Of a stretch of 59,638 bases of DNA, positions 1 to 8,690 are shown in pieces. The first letter of the stretch is position 1, and every line of letters begins with the position of its first letter. This DNA is from Spirochaetales bacterium (GTDB lineage Bacteria > Spirochaetota > Spirochaetia > Treponematales > UBA12059), in contig JAFGNN010000051.1 in NCBI GenBank assembly GCA_016926955.1, positions 1-59,638 of the forward strand, written 5' to 3'. The notes beneath the pieces were generated by a model. It was not told the origin of the DNA, did no database searches, and saw only the letters and a list, made by a program, of their open reading frames with translations. Both the position numbers and the translations under genes were made by a program.

Positions 1-1
1 G

Positions 2-1381
2 GCTGTGGTCGGCGAGGTCTGCAAGATCCTGGTGCCGCGCACGGGAAAGACCGCCTGGGCCGAGGTGGTCGGGCTCCGCAAGGACGCCGTCCAGCTCATG
101 TCCTACTCGCCGCTCGACGGCATCGAGGTCGGTTCGCGCGTCATCGCCACGGGCGAGATGCTCACCATCCCCGTCTCCGAGCGGCTGCTCGGCCGCGTCC
201 TCGATTCCATGGGCAGGCCGAGCGACGGGAAGGGGGATGTGGCGAGCCCCCTGCGCTATCCGGCCGTCTCCGCGCCGCCGGACGCCATGAGCAGGCGACG
301 CATCAACAAGCGCGTGGTCACCGGCGTGCGCTCGATCGATGGACTGCTGCCGCTCGGCAAGGGACAGCGCATCGGCGTCTTCGCGGGCTCGGGCGTCGGA
401 AAGTCCACTCTGCTCGGCATGATAGCGCGCAACACCGACGCCGATGTCAACGTCATCGCCCTGATCGGCGAGCGCGGCCGCGAGGTGCGCGACTTCATCG
501 AGAACGACCTGGGCGAGGTAGGGCTCGCGCGCTCCGTCCTCATCGTCTCCACCAGCGACACGCCCCCGCTCGCCCGGCTGCGCGGCGCCTACGTGGCGGC
601 CGCGGTGGCCGAGTACTTCCGCGACCAGGGCGCCGACGTCATGCTGCTTTTCGACTCGGTCACCCGCTTCGCGCGGGCCCAGCGCGAGATCGGCCTGGCC
701 GCGGGCGAGCCGCCCGCCACGCGCGGCTACACGCCGAGCGTATTCGACTCGATGCCGCGCCTGCTCGAGCGCGCGGGCACCAGCGACAAGGGCACCATCA
801 CCGGCGTCTTCACCATCCTGGTGGACGGCGACGACATGGACGAACCCATCGCGGACACCGTGCGGGGCATCCTGGACGGCCACGTCGTGCTCAGCCGAAA
901 GCTCGCGGAGCGCTACCACTACCCGGCGGTCGACGTGCTGAAGAGCATTTCGCGCCTCTCGCCCGCGGTCACGGGCCCGCTCACGCAGAAGGCCATGGGC
1001 GCTACACGCAAGCTCATGGCGGTATACGCGGAGAACGAGGACATGATCTCGATCGGCGCCTACCAGAAAGGCGCGGATAAAGGCATCGACGCGGCCATCG
1101 CCGCCCGTGAAGGCATAGAAGGTTTCCTGACCCAGGCCGTCGGCGAGCGGGCTCCCATCGGCGAGACGCTGGCCGGGCTCGCAGCCATCTCCGGCGTCGA
1201 CGTCCCGGCCTCCGACTGGGAACCCTACTCCGACCTGGAAGGCCCGTCGTGGACGCCGCCGGGCGGATACGCGCGCTCGGCCAGGGCGGAGGCCGAGGCG
1301 GACGCCGAGCTGGCGCCCGTCAGGCCTTCGCTCGCCGTGACGCCGGCCGCTCCCGAAGGCATCGGGGACGGAAGCGCATGA
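2..1381 (+). CDS. fliI: Flagellum-specific ATP synthase FliI (5' end cut by window)
   Basis: ATPase of the flagellar type III export apparatus at the cytoplasmic base of the basal body; it drives unfolding and delivery of rod, hook and filament subunits. The frame is open to the window edge, so the native start lies upstream. Walker A GSGVGKST sits at about residues 128-135 of the visible part, Walker B as MLLFDSVTRFARAQ near 215, followed by GEPPATRGYTPSVF, typical of FliI and F1-beta. The roughly 40-residue Ala/Glu/Pro-rich tail is longer than usual. The stop overlaps the fliJ start as ATGA, so the two are translationally coupled. Identity is secure; only the 5' end is missing. Confidence 0.97.
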   Translation, partial: AVVGEVCKILVPRTGKTAWAEVVGLRKDAVQLMSYSPLDGIEVGSRVIATGEMLTIPVSERLLGRVLDSMGRPSDGKGDVASPLRYPAVSAPPDAMSRRRINKRVVTGVRSIDGLLPLGKGQRIGVFAGSGVGKSTLLGMIARNTDADVNVIALIGERGREVRDFIENDLGEVGLARSVLIVSTSDTPPLARLRGAYVAAAVAEYFRDQGADVMLLFDSVTRFARAQREIGLAAGEPPATRGYTPSVFDSMPRLLERAGTSDKGTITGVFTILVDGDDMDEPIADTVRGILDGHVVLSRKLAERYHYPAVDVLKSISRLSPAVTGPLTQKAMGATRKLMAVYAENEDMISIGAYQKGADKGIDAAIAAREGIEGFLTQAVGERAPIGETLAGLAAISGVDVPASDWEPYSDLEGPSWTPPGGYARSARAEAEADAELAPVRPSLAVTPAAPEGIGDGSA

Positions 1382-1860
1382 AACGTTTCTCCTTCAGCCT
1401 CCAGAAGGTGCTCGAAGTGCGTGAATGGAAGGAAAAGCGCGCGGAGGCTGCGCTCGCCGCGGCCTCGGGACGGTGCGCCCTCATCGAGGCCGAAATCGCG
1501 GCCAACACGGAACGGGCCGCCGCGAACGCGCGCGAGCGATTCGCTCCCGGCCGCACCCTCGACGACTACCGGGCGGCCGAGCGCTTCGGCGCCCGTCTGG
1601 AATCCGAAAAGGCGAGGCTGCTCGAAGCCCTCGCCAAGGCTGAGCTGGCGCGCGAGGAAGCCAGGAAGCAATGGATGGAAGCCAACCGCGAGCGCGAGCT
1701 CGTAGGAAAGTTGCGCGACCGGAAGATGGCGGAGTATTATAAGGCCGCTTCGCGCGAGGAAACTGCCCGCCTGGACGACATCGGGCAGACGGCGCGCGTC
1801 GCGCGCCGCCGCAGGGAGGCGGAGGAAGCAGCCGCGACGGAAACGGCGAGGGGAGCGTAG
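1378..1860 (+). CDS. fliJ: Flagellar export chaperone/coiled-coil protein FliJ
   Basis: 160 residues, almost entirely Glu/Lys/Arg/Ala-rich helix, as expected for the FliJ stalk that links the FliI hexamer to FlhA. The N-terminus MKRFSFSLQKVLEVREWKE is the classic FliJ opening. The ATG at 1378 is chosen because it overlaps the fliI stop by ATGA; an in-frame start at 1249 would lie inside fliI. It ends directly against the next start. Size (usual 140-160) and position after fliI support the call. Confidence 0.93.
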   Translation: MKRFSFSLQKVLEVREWKEKRAEAALAAASGRCALIEAEIAANTERAAANARERFAPGRTLDDYRAAERFGARLESEKARLLEALAKAELAREEARKQWMEANRERELVGKLRDRKMAEYYKAASREETARLDDIGQTARVARRRREAEEAAATETARGA

Positions 1861-2493
1861 ATGGCATCGTTCGGAAGGCCCCGCGTCATGGGACGCATCG
1901 TGGTCATGCTCATCCTCATCCTCGCGCTCGTGGTCGGCGGTCTCATCTGGTTCGACTTCCTCGGCCTCATCGACGCCAAGGCCGTGTTCGCGCCCGCGTA
2001 CCGGCTGCTCGGCATCGACACCGCGGAACGAAGCCCCTTCGATCCGGACTCGCCGACCCTCCTCGACGACGAGCGGCTCGGTAAGCAGCTCGAGTCCCTC
2101 CAGGCCGGCCGCCAGGAGCTCGAGAGCCGCGCCCGCGAGCTCGATTCCCGGGAGGCCGAGCTCCAGGCCCTGGCCGAGGACCTGGCGGATCGCGAAGCCG
2201 CGCTCGCGGATCGGGAAAAATCGTTCAACAGCTCGCTCGAAGCGTTCGACAATAGAAAGGCGAACGTGGAGCAGAACGCCCGCTACCTCACCGGAATGAG
2301 GCCCGCGGACGCCGTGGAGATCCTGGGATCGATGGACGACCAGCTGGTCATCGACGTTCTCAGGATGGTCGAGGACATAGCGCGCCGGGAAGGGACGGAT
2401 TCGATCGTCGCCTACTGGCTTTCGCTGATGCCCTCAGACCGCGCGGCAGCCCTACAGCGGAAAATGGCCGAAAAACCGGCCGCGCTACCGTAA
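1861..2493 (+). CDS. flbB: Periplasmic-flagellar collar protein FlbB
   Basis: 210 residues: one membrane helix at about 10-33, an extracytoplasmic coiled coil at about 70-135 (repeated ELESRARELDSREAEL-type heptads), then a helical MgtE-N-like end (MRPADAVEILGSMDDQLVIDV). Position between fliJ and fliK matches flbB of Borrelia and Treponema. Work on the Borrelia protein assigns it to the spirochete-specific collar that anchors stators around the periplasmic motor. The start abuts the fliJ stop. The assignment rests on synteny plus architecture; sequence conservation in this family is low. Confidence 0.85.
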   Translation: MASFGRPRVMGRIVVMLILILALVVGGLIWFDFLGLIDAKAVFAPAYRLLGIDTAERSPFDPDSPTLLDDERLGKQLESLQAGRQELESRARELDSREAELQALAEDLADREAALADREKSFNSSLEAFDNRKANVEQNARYLTGMRPADAVEILGSMDDQLVIDVLRMVEDIARREGTDSIVAYWLSLMPSDRAAALQRKMAEKPAALP

Positions 2494-2547
2494 GGCCAGG
2501 GAGGCCTCGGACGCTCCGCCCTGCGATCGCGAGGAGCGGTTCGTCCG

Positions 2548-3756
2548 ATGCAAGCAGCCTCAGTCCAGAACGAACAGATCGGCACGAGGGCGGATGCGGT
2601 CGTAGAACGCGCCCTTGGGCCATTCTCCGGGCGCAAGTCCGTGAAGAAGGCGCAGAATGGCGCTTTCGCCGCGTTTTTCGCCCGCTTCCAGTCGAGCGAT
2701 AACGCGCGGGGCAGGGCCCGGTCTCCGCGCGATGGAGCGGACCTGGCGCCCGAACGGGCGTCCAGCCGGAAAGCCGGCGCGGATTCCCGGTCGCAACACC
2801 TCGGCGCCCAGCTCGAGTCATCGAATATCAGGCTCGAACGCGCCGAACACCTCGCGGTCCATTCCCGGGACGGTCGTGTCGCCGAGCTTCCCGAGAGCTT
2901 GAGGAACGGGGAAGGGGACGCGAAGGCGTCCAAGGCGCGCGCGAAGGATCGCCTCGCGGACGCCGGCGCGGAAACCGCGGCCCAGCTTCTCCCCGCCGCA
3001 GGCGCGCCGGTTGCGGGAAACGGCAAGCCCATCCAGTTGCGCGGGGAGGGCGGGGACGAGCCCCGGACGGAACGGTCCGAGGCGTCCTCGCGGAAGCGCG
3101 GTCGGACACGAGGGGAGGCGGGCTCTGAACCCGATCTCCGGGTCGTCGACCTCAGGCTCAAGCTCGAGGCTCCCTCCGCCCGGGATGCCCAGCCGAATCC
3201 GCGGGACGGCGCCGGCGAGCTCTCCGCCCTCCAGGGACGCGCAGATGGCGCGGGCGAGGGGAGCGGCAAGTCCGAGGCGCCTGCCGGCATGGAGGCCGCG
3301 CGCGGGAAGAGCTTCTCCGACATGCTCGCGGCCCGCCTCGGGAGCGACGGCGCGGTCGACATCGTCAAGGCGGCCCAGATCGTGCTCAAGGACGGCGATT
3401 CGGGCCTCATCCGTCTCAGGCTGGAGCCGGAAAGCCTCGGCGGCGTCAAGATCGAGCTCCGGCTGGCCGAAAAGAGTATTGAAGGCCGCATCCTCGTCGA
3501 GAGCGAGGAGGCGAAGGCCGCGTTCGAGAAGGCCCTGGATGGCCTCAAGGACGCGTTCGCCCGCGAGGGGTTCGAAAGCTCGAGCCTCGAGGTGTCGGTC
3601 GGAAGTGAAGGACGGGAAGGGAATCCCGGTACAGGACCCGGAGAGGACTCCGGGCCGTTCTGGTCGGAGCGGCTTTCGAGCTTCGACCGGGCGGTGCCCA
3701 CGGAACGGGCGATCGAAGCCCGGCGCGCCGAAGGGCGCGTCGACATCCTGGCCTAG
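2548..3756 (+). CDS. fliK: Flagellar hook-length control protein FliK
   Basis: 402 residues. The first ~260 are low-complexity, charged, Ala/Arg/Glu/Pro-rich and poorly conserved, as in other FliK ruler regions. The C-terminal Flg_hook domain (about 285-350) is recognisable as IRLRLEPESLGGVKIELRL followed by a Glu/Ala-rich helix and LEVSVG. FliK measures hook length and switches export specificity through FlhB. It lies between flbB and flgD, the spirochete position. The start is not certain: a GGAG lies about a dozen bases upstream, and the 5' region has several possible initiators. Confidence 0.88.
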   Translation: MQAASVQNEQIGTRADAVVERALGPFSGRKSVKKAQNGAFAAFFARFQSSDNARGRARSPRDGADLAPERASSRKAGADSRSQHLGAQLESSNIRLERAEHLAVHSRDGRVAELPESLRNGEGDAKASKARAKDRLADAGAETAAQLLPAAGAPVAGNGKPIQLRGEGGDEPRTERSEASSRKRGRTRGEAGSEPDLRVVDLRLKLEAPSARDAQPNPRDGAGELSALQGRADGAGEGSGKSEAPAGMEAARGKSFSDMLAARLGSDGAVDIVKAAQIVLKDGDSGLIRLRLEPESLGGVKIELRLAEKSIEGRILVESEEAKAAFEKALDGLKDAFAREGFESSSLEVSVGSEGREGNPGTGPGEDSGPFWSERLSSFDRAVPTERAIEARRAEGRVDILA

Positions 3757-3777
3757 AGCAGCGTAAGGAGATTCCCC

Positions 3778-4221
3778 GTGGATATCGCATCGCTTTCGAC
3801 CGCAATGGACCCCGCCGCGCTCGCCCGCACCGAATTCGAGGTCGCGGCGCTCAACAAGGCTCTCAACGAGGGGCGCGGGCAGAAGACCGAGCTGGACAAG
3901 GACGACTTCCTCAAGATCCTCGTCACCCAGCTCCAGCACCAGGACCCGACGGCCCCGATGGAGGACCGCGAGTTCATCGCCCAGATGGCCCAGTTCTCGA
4001 GCCTCGAGCAGATGACCAACATGAGCGCCAACTTCTCGAAGGTCGCCGCCCTGCTCGGCTCGTCGGAGGCCATGGGACTGCTCGGCAAGCAGGTCGAGGT
4101 CCAGGCCGGCGACCAGGTCGTGTCGGGCCAGGTCACCCAGGTCATGCGGGGCGCGTACCCCATGGTCATGGTCAACGGATCGTTCTGGGACCTCGAGCAG
4201 GTCTCCACCGTCATAGAGTAA
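3778..4221 (+). CDS. flgD: Flagellar hook capping protein FlgD
   Basis: 147 residues with the N-terminal FlgD core DDFLKILVTQLQHQDPTAPM at about 42-61 and QFSSLEQMTNM shortly after. FlgD caps the growing hook and directs FlgE polymerisation, then is removed. It is shorter than the ~220-residue enterobacterial protein because the C-terminal beta/Ig-like part is reduced. A GTG start at 3778 follows an AAGGAG ribosome site at 3765-3770. It is 12 bp from flgE, its functional partner. Confidence 0.95.
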   Translation: MDIASLSTAMDPAALARTEFEVAALNKALNEGRGQKTELDKDDFLKILVTQLQHQDPTAPMEDREFIAQMAQFSSLEQMTNMSANFSKVAALLGSSEAMGLLGKQVEVQAGDQVVSGQVTQVMRGAYPMVMVNGSFWDLEQVSTVIE

Positions 4222-4233
4222 GGAGGCGCCGCC

Positions 4234-5622
4234 ATGATGCGTTCGCTGTATTCCGGCGTCGCCGGCCTGCAGAACCACCAGGTTCGCATGGACGTGCTCG
4301 GCAACAACATCGCCAACGTCAACACCACCGGCTTCAAGAAGGGCCGCGTCAACTTCCAGGACCTGCTCTATCAGCAGATGTCAGGCGCGGCCCGCCCCAA
4401 CGAGGAGGTCGGCGGCGTCAATCCGAAGGAGATCGGCCTCGGCATGTCGATCGCCTCGATCGACACCATCCACACGCAGGGCTCGCTGCAGACCACGGGC
4501 GTGATGACCGACCTCGCGGTGCAGGGAAACGGCTTCTTCGTGCTCCAGCGCGGCGACCGCACCTTCTACACCCGCGCCGGCGCCCTCGGCCTTGACGCGG
4601 ACGGACGCCTCGTGAATCCGGGCAACGGCTTCCGCGTCCAGGGCTGGAACGCCACGGTCATCAACGGCGTCGAGGTCCTGAACTCGTCCGGCCCGCTCGA
4701 GGACCTGGTCATCCCCATCGGCTCGAAGGATCCCGCCAAGGCGACCTCGATGGTCGACCTTGCCTGCAACCTCGACAAGCGCCTCGCCGAGATTCCCGAG
4801 GGCGCGGCCCCCGAGACGGTCCGCCAGAACACCTGGCGCGTCGAGGAGAAGGTCTACGACGCCTTCGGCATCGAGCACATACTCCGTGTCGACTTCTCGA
4901 AGGTGGCCGGCCAGCCGAACCAGTGGCTCGCGACGGTCAACATCGACCCGGAGGCCGCCGTCGGCACCAACGCCGCGGTCGGCGTCGATCCGGCGAACCC
5001 GGGCGGCAACACCTTCATCGTGGAATTCTCCAACCTCGGCACCCTGCTCCGCGTCACCGACGAAAACGGCACCACCGGCCCCGATGCAGGCCAGCTCTCC
5101 ATCAACGTCGGATTCGACGTGGCCGACGCCACGGCCGTCGAGGGGGCGCCGCTCCGCCAGAACTTCCTCCTCAACCTCGGGACCGTCGGCTCGGTGCGCA
5201 ACACGATAACCCAGTTCGCCGAAGCTTCGAGCACCAAGGTCTACATGCAGGACGGGTACTCGATGGGCTACCTGGAGACCTTCAAGGTGGACCAGTCGGG
5301 CGTCATCACCGCGGTCTACTCCAACGGGTCGAACCGGACCATCGGCCAGGTGGCGCTCGCCACCTTCACCAACCCCGGCGGCCTCGAGAAGACCGGCGAG
5401 ACCAACTTCGTCGAGACCATCAACTCGGGCCTCGCGAACATCGGGCCGTCCGGCATCGCAGGCAAGGGCAAGATCTTCGCGGGCACCCTCGAGATGTCCA
5501 ACGTCGACCTGGCCGAGCAGTTCACCGACATGATCGTGACCCAGCGCGGCTTCCAGGCCAACTCGAAGACGATACAGACGAGCGACCAGATGCTCCAGGA
5601 GCTCCTGACGCTCAAGCGCTAA
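4234..5622 (+). CDS. flgE: Flagellar hook protein FlgE
   Basis: 462 residues. The N-terminal D0 rod motif [20 protein letters not shown] and [13 protein letters not shown] are canonical, and the C-terminus ends with the matching D0 helix ([19 protein letters not shown]). Codons 4726-4728 and 4765-4767 encode Lys165 and Cys178, with Asn179 next to the Cys. These are exactly the numbered residues that form the inter-subunit lysinoalanine bond in Treponema denticola hooks. Start ATG at 4234 follows GGAGG. The internal D1/D2 domains are larger than in enterics, as usual in spirochetes. Confidence 0.98.
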   Translation: MMRSLYSGVAGLQNHQVRMDVLGNNIANVNTTGFKKGRVNFQDLLYQQMSGAARPNEEVGGVNPKEIGLGMSIASIDTIHTQGSLQTTGVMTDLAVQGNGFFVLQRGDRTFYTRAGALGLDADGRLVNPGNGFRVQGWNATVINGVEVLNSSGPLEDLVIPIGSKDPAKATSMVDLACNLDKRLAEIPEGAAPETVRQNTWRVEEKVYDAFGIEHILRVDFSKVAGQPNQWLATVNIDPEAAVGTNAAVGVDPANPGGNTFIVEFSNLGTLLRVTDENGTTGPDAGQLSINVGFDVADATAVEGAPLRQNFLLNLGTVGSVRNTITQFAEASSTKVYMQDGYSMGYLETFKVDQSGVITAVYSNGSNRTIGQVALATFTNPGGLEKTGETNFVETINSGLANIGPSGIAGKGKIFAGTLEMSNVDLAEQFTDMIVTQRGFQANSKTIQTSDQMLQELLTLKR

Positions 5623-5688
5623 GCCGTCCGCAAGCGGCGCGCCTTCCGTCGTAAATGGCGAGGGGCGCGCGTCCGCGGACCGAGGAGG

Positions 5689-5892
5689 ATGCGATTGATC
5701 CAGCTCACCCAGCTCGGCGGCAAGACCTTCTGGATAAACCCGCACCTCATCGAGTATATTGAGGCGACTCCGGACACGACGCTGACCATGACCAGCGGGA
5801 AGCACGTGATAGTCCGCGAGGGCGTCCGGGAGGTCGTCGACGCCATCGTCGCATACCGCCGGAAGCTCGGCCTTTTCGGCAACGAGGAGTAG
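5689..5892 (+). CDS. flbD: Small flagellar protein FlbD
   Basis: 67 residues; FlbD family member between flgE and motA, as in treponemes, borreliae and several Gram-positives. The opening MRLIQLTQLGGKTFWINPHL and the later GKHVIVREGVREVVDAIV are characteristic. No membrane segment. The molecular role is not established; the gene always travels with flgE/motA. A strong GAGGAGG ribosome site just upstream supports the ATG at 5689. The 66-bp gap from flgE is G+C-rich with small inverted repeats. Confidence 0.92.
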   Translation: MRLIQLTQLGGKTFWINPHLIEYIEATPDTTLTMTSGKHVIVREGVREVVDAIVAYRRKLGLFGNEE

Positions 5893-5895
5893 CCC

Positions 5896-6678
5896 GTGGA
5901 TCTCGGTACCCTTATTGGGCTTATCGGCGGTTTCGCCGCGATCGTCACCTCCGCGCTCGCTTCCGGTTCGTCGGTCGACGCGTTCATCGACCTTCCCTCG
6001 GTAGTCATGACCATCGGCGGCTCCTACGCCGCCCTCATGACCAACTTCAGCCTGAGGGAAGGGCTCGGCATCTGGAAGATCATCGGCTTGGCCTTCAAGG
6101 TCCGCGACTTCGGCGGCCGGGCCCTTGTCGAGAAGCTCTTCGAGCTGGCCGACCGCGCCCGCCGCGAAGGCATCCTCTCGCTCGAGGAATACATCAACGA
6201 GCTCGACGACAGGTTCCTCCAGCAGGGACTGAAGCTCGTCGTCGACGGCACCGACGCCGAGATCATCCGGACCATCATGGAGACCGAGCTCAACCAGATG
6301 AACGAGCGGCACGGCCGCTGGATCAAGATGCTCGACGCCTGGTCGAAACTGGCGCCGGGCTTCGGCATGCTCGGCACCGTCATGGGCCTCATCGGCATGA
6401 TGCGCAACCTCGAGGACAAGAGCCGCATCGGACCGAACATGGCCGTCGCCCTCATCACCACCTTCTACGGCGCGATTATGGCCAACTACGCCTTCACGCC
6501 GCTCATGGGCAAGATGGCAGGGCAGGACCACGACGAGACCCTGATCAAGGAGATGTGCATCGAGGGGGTGCTCTCCATACAGGCGGGCGACAACCCGCGC
6601 ATTCTCCTCGTGAAGCTCGCGAGCTACCTCCCGCCGGCCGACAAGGCCGCCGTCATCGACAAGTTCGGCAAGGACTAG
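5896..6678 (+). CDS. motA: Flagellar motor stator protein MotA
   Basis: 260 residues, inner-membrane stator subunit that couples ion flow to rotation with MotB. Four hydrophobic segments: two near residues 1-50 and two near 150-200 (FGMLGTVMGLIGMM and VALITTFYGAIMANYAF), separated by the cytoplasmic loop that contacts FliG. The prolines and the GTVMGLIGMM motif around TM3 are conserved. GTG start at 5896, 3 bases after the flbD stop, and 10 bases before motB, so co-translation is likely. Confidence 0.96.
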   Translation: MDLGTLIGLIGGFAAIVTSALASGSSVDAFIDLPSVVMTIGGSYAALMTNFSLREGLGIWKIIGLAFKVRDFGGRALVEKLFELADRARREGILSLEEYINELDDRFLQQGLKLVVDGTDAEIIRTIMETELNQMNERHGRWIKMLDAWSKLAPGFGMLGTVMGLIGMMRNLEDKSRIGPNMAVALITTFYGAIMANYAFTPLMGKMAGQDHDETLIKEMCIEGVLSIQAGDNPRILLVKLASYLPPADKAAVIDKFGKD

Positions 6679-6688
6679 GGGGAAGGTC

Positions 6689-7423
6689 GTGGCGCGGAAG
6701 AAGAAGGCGACGGATGGAGGGGGCGGCACGGGCGAGTGGATCGTCACCTACTCGGACATGGTGACCCTGCTCCTCTGCTTCTTCGTCGCCCTCTTCGAGA
6801 CGGCCGAGGTCACCGAGCCCCAGATCCAGGCCCTGATCTCGAGCTTCAACAACGTCGGCATGGGCGCCGCTTCCGGCGGCAACACGGTTTCGGCCGGAAA
6901 GCTGGCCGAGCTCGGCAATTCCGTGAACACCTTGCCCTCGCTCGAGAAGGGGAAGATGCTCGCGGTCGCCAAGAAGAAGGCCGTCTCGCTCTTCCAGCCC
7001 GAGATCAAGTCCAACAAGGTCCGCGTCACGAGCGACGAACGCGGCCTCGTCATAACGCTCGCGGGCGACGCGTTCTTCAGGCCGGCGAGCGCCGAGCTCG
7101 ACATCGAGGCCACCCGCGAGATGCTCATGCGGCTGGCCGAGCTCCTCAAGAGCCCGGACCTGGGCGAGCGCCGCTTCCGCATCGAAGGCCACACGGACGC
7201 CGCCCCGACCGATCCCTTCGGTCCCTGGCCTTCAAACTGGGAGCTTTCGGTCGCGCGCTCCATAAATACCTTGAAATACCTGGCCGATTTCGGCGCCGAC
7301 GAGCGGCGCTTCCAGGTGGCGGGTTTCGCCGACACGGTGCCGATCGCGACGAACGACACCGAGGAAGGCCGCGCCTACAATCGCCGCATCGACGTTATCA
7401 TCCTCGACGAGGGCCACCTGTAG
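6689..7423 (+). CDS. motB: Flagellar motor stator protein MotB
   Basis: 244 residues. After a short basic cytoplasmic tail (MARKKKATDGGG) comes one membrane helix with the ion-binding Asp in TYSDMVTLLLCFFVALFE (about 17-34). The OmpA-like peptidoglycan-binding domain at about 120-240 includes FRIEGHTDAAPTD and NRRIDVII. MotB anchors the stator ring to peptidoglycan. GTG start preceded by GGGGGAAGG. Size and order after motA are standard. Confidence 0.96.
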   Translation: MARKKKATDGGGGTGEWIVTYSDMVTLLLCFFVALFETAEVTEPQIQALISSFNNVGMGAASGGNTVSAGKLAELGNSVNTLPSLEKGKMLAVAKKKAVSLFQPEIKSNKVRVTSDERGLVITLAGDAFFRPASAELDIEATREMLMRLAELLKSPDLGERRFRIEGHTDAAPTDPFGPWPSNWELSVARSINTLKYLADFGADERRFQVAGFADTVPIATNDTEEGRAYNRRIDVIILDEGHL

Positions 7424-7456
7424 GATCGTCGGGCCGCGAGATCACGGAGGAACGCC

Positions 7457-8011
7457 ATGAGCGACCAGTTTGAAGACAGTTCATTGAATTTCGAGGAAGG
7501 CGGCGCCGAGCAGCCCGCGCAGGCCAAGCCCAAGGGCGGCGGATCGGGCATCCTCCGGATACTCATGTTCGTCGGCATCGCACTCGCCCTCATCGCGCTC
7601 ATCGTCACCATCGTGGTGGTCACCGTGAGCGTGCTGAACGGTCGCGGCGCCTCGCAGACATCCACGCCCGTCTCGGAGTCGTACCAGGCCTCGACTCCGG
7701 CGTGGGCGATCTACAGCGAGCTTCCGAGCATCCGCGCGCGCACCGCCGATCCGGAACCTCGTTCGGTGGTCGTCGAGGTAATCCTCGGTTACGACGAGCG
7801 TGACAAGGAGCTCCAGAACGAGTTCACCTCGCGCAAGGTCCAGATGCAGGACGCCCTCCGCAACTTCTTTTCGAGGAAGCTGGCGGAGGAACTCACGCCC
7901 CAGCGCGAGGCCATCCTGAAGGAAGAGATCAGGCAGATGCTCAACTGGATGGTGGAGAAGGGCGAAATCCGCGCCATTTATTTCCAGGACCTGCAGGTGA
8001 TAGAACAATAG
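7457..8011 (+). CDS. fliL: Flagellar basal body-associated protein FliL
   Basis: 184 residues: acidic cytoplasmic N-terminus, one membrane helix at about 32-56, and a periplasmic FliL domain (VVVEVILGYDERDKEL, then LAEELTPQREAILKEEIRQML). FliL forms rings around stator units and stabilises them. ATG at 7457 preceded by GGAGG. It is followed directly by a 14-bp-stem hairpin and a 680-bp repeat block, so the operon may be processed or attenuated here. Confidence 0.94.
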   Translation: MSDQFEDSSLNFEEGGAEQPAQAKPKGGGSGILRILMFVGIALALIALIVTIVVVTVSVLNGRGASQTSTPVSESYQASTPAWAIYSELPSIRARTADPEPRSVVVEVILGYDERDKELQNEFTSRKVQMQDALRNFFSRKLAEELTPQREAILKEEIRQMLNWMVEKGEIRAIYFQDLQVIEQ

Positions 8012-8044
8012 GTTGTGAAACGCCATCCTTGGCGTTTCACAACC
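8011..8044. terminator. Perfect 14-bp stem-loop directly after fliL
   Basis: Arms GGTTGTGAAACGCC (8011-8024) and GGCGTTTCACAACC (8031-8044) pair perfectly around a 6-base loop. The first base is the last base of the fliL stop codon. No U-run follows on either strand, so an mRNA-stabilising or processing hairpin is as likely as a true terminator. Confidence 0.5.
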
Positions 8045-8050
8045 ATCGAC

Positions 8051-8240
8051 GAAGCCCCGGGTACGGGGCTTCGTCCGTGACAGTTCGCGCATCCTGCGCT
8101 CCTCTATACGACGTTAATGACTTGAACTGAGGGAGAAGCCCCGGGTACGGGGCTTCGTCCGTGACAATTCGCGCATCCTGCGCTCCTCCATACGACGTTT
8201 ATGACTTGAACTGAGGGAGAAGCCCCGGGTACGGGGCTTC
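8051..8240. repeat. Tandem 84-bp repeat, two full copies plus a partial third
   Basis: Units begin at 8051, 8135 and 8219, exactly 84 bp apart. Each opens with the palindrome GAAGCCCCGGGTACGGGGCTTC, then carries a second small palindrome (GCGCATCCTGCGC) and a spacer ending GACTTGAACTGAGGGA. The first two units differ at only a few bases, implying recent duplication. The third diverges after about 28 bases. The spacer tail recurs in altered form near 8421-8437. No credible gene lies here. Confidence 0.9.
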
Positions 8241-8259
8241 GTCCGTTACTGTGCGCACC

Positions 8260-8395
8260 TGCGGGCCTGCGGCCCGCTTTCGGTAGGGAAGCGATGGTAG
8301 TGCCCGCGCTCCGCGCGGGCGACCTCATGCGGGCCTGTGGCCCGCTTTCGGTAGGGTAGGGATGGTAGTCGCGCTTCGCGCGACCTGACCTCATC
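8260..8395. repeat. Tandem 68-bp repeat, two copies
   Basis: Two units start at 8260 and 8328. Each begins TGCGGGCCTG(C/T)GGCCCGC, continues TTTCGGTAGGG and ATGGTAGT, and holds a second GC hairpin (CCCGCGCTCCGCGCGGG in unit 1, CGCGCTTCGCGCG in unit 2). The layout of paired hairpins with a short linker resembles REP/BIME-type intergenic repeats. It is downstream of and distinct from the 84-bp array. Confidence 0.8.
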
Positions 8396-8690
8396 CTGCG
8401 CTCACCTTCCCGGATTTGGTGACTTGAACCGAGGGAACCCCGTTTGACGGACCCCGAACTTTCCGCGCCCGAGCTGCGTCGCTGAGGTTCCCCCTTCCCT
8501 TTCTTTCTTATCTCCCTCTTGCTCTCTGCGTCTCTGTGTCTCTGTGTCTCTGTGTCTCTGTGGTTCGCCTGGTCCGGGAGCCCTTGCGGCCGCTTTTGGC
8601 TACAATGGGAGCCCCGCGGGGCCGATGATGGAATAGGGCCGTTGCAAAGCGGGCCCGTCCGTGCAATTATGGACGGCTAGGGAGGGCCGC
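8396..8690. other. Non-coding remainder of fliL-fliM gap
   Basis: I see no credible gene here. At 8523-8575 the plus strand reads as repeated TCTCTGTG units ending CTCTGTGGTTC, matching one arm of the palindromic elements found elsewhere in this window. A TACAAT hexamer at 8601-8606 could be a -10 box for fliM but lacks a well-spaced -35. The ribosome site for fliM (AGGGAGGG) is at about 8679-8686. Confidence 0.55.

Noticed and set aside
2818..4278. Minus-strand open frame of 486 codons opposite fliK-flgD
   Set aside because: Shadow of real plus-strand genes caused by high G+C; no recognisable protein features.
4381..6747. Long minus-strand open frame (788 codons) opposite flgE, flbD and motA
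   Set aside because: Antisense to three well-recognised genes; its product is His/Leu/Val/Asp-rich, the typical mirror of GC-rich codon usage, with no domain.
8104..8394. Minus-strand 96-codon frame inside the fliL-fliM repeat block
   Set aside because: It is the translated repeat (the same peptide occurs twice, 28 codons apart) and has no ribosome site.
8051..8395. Possible CRISPR array
   Set aside because: Repeats are contiguous tandem units with only two to three copies, no unique spacers and no cas genes.
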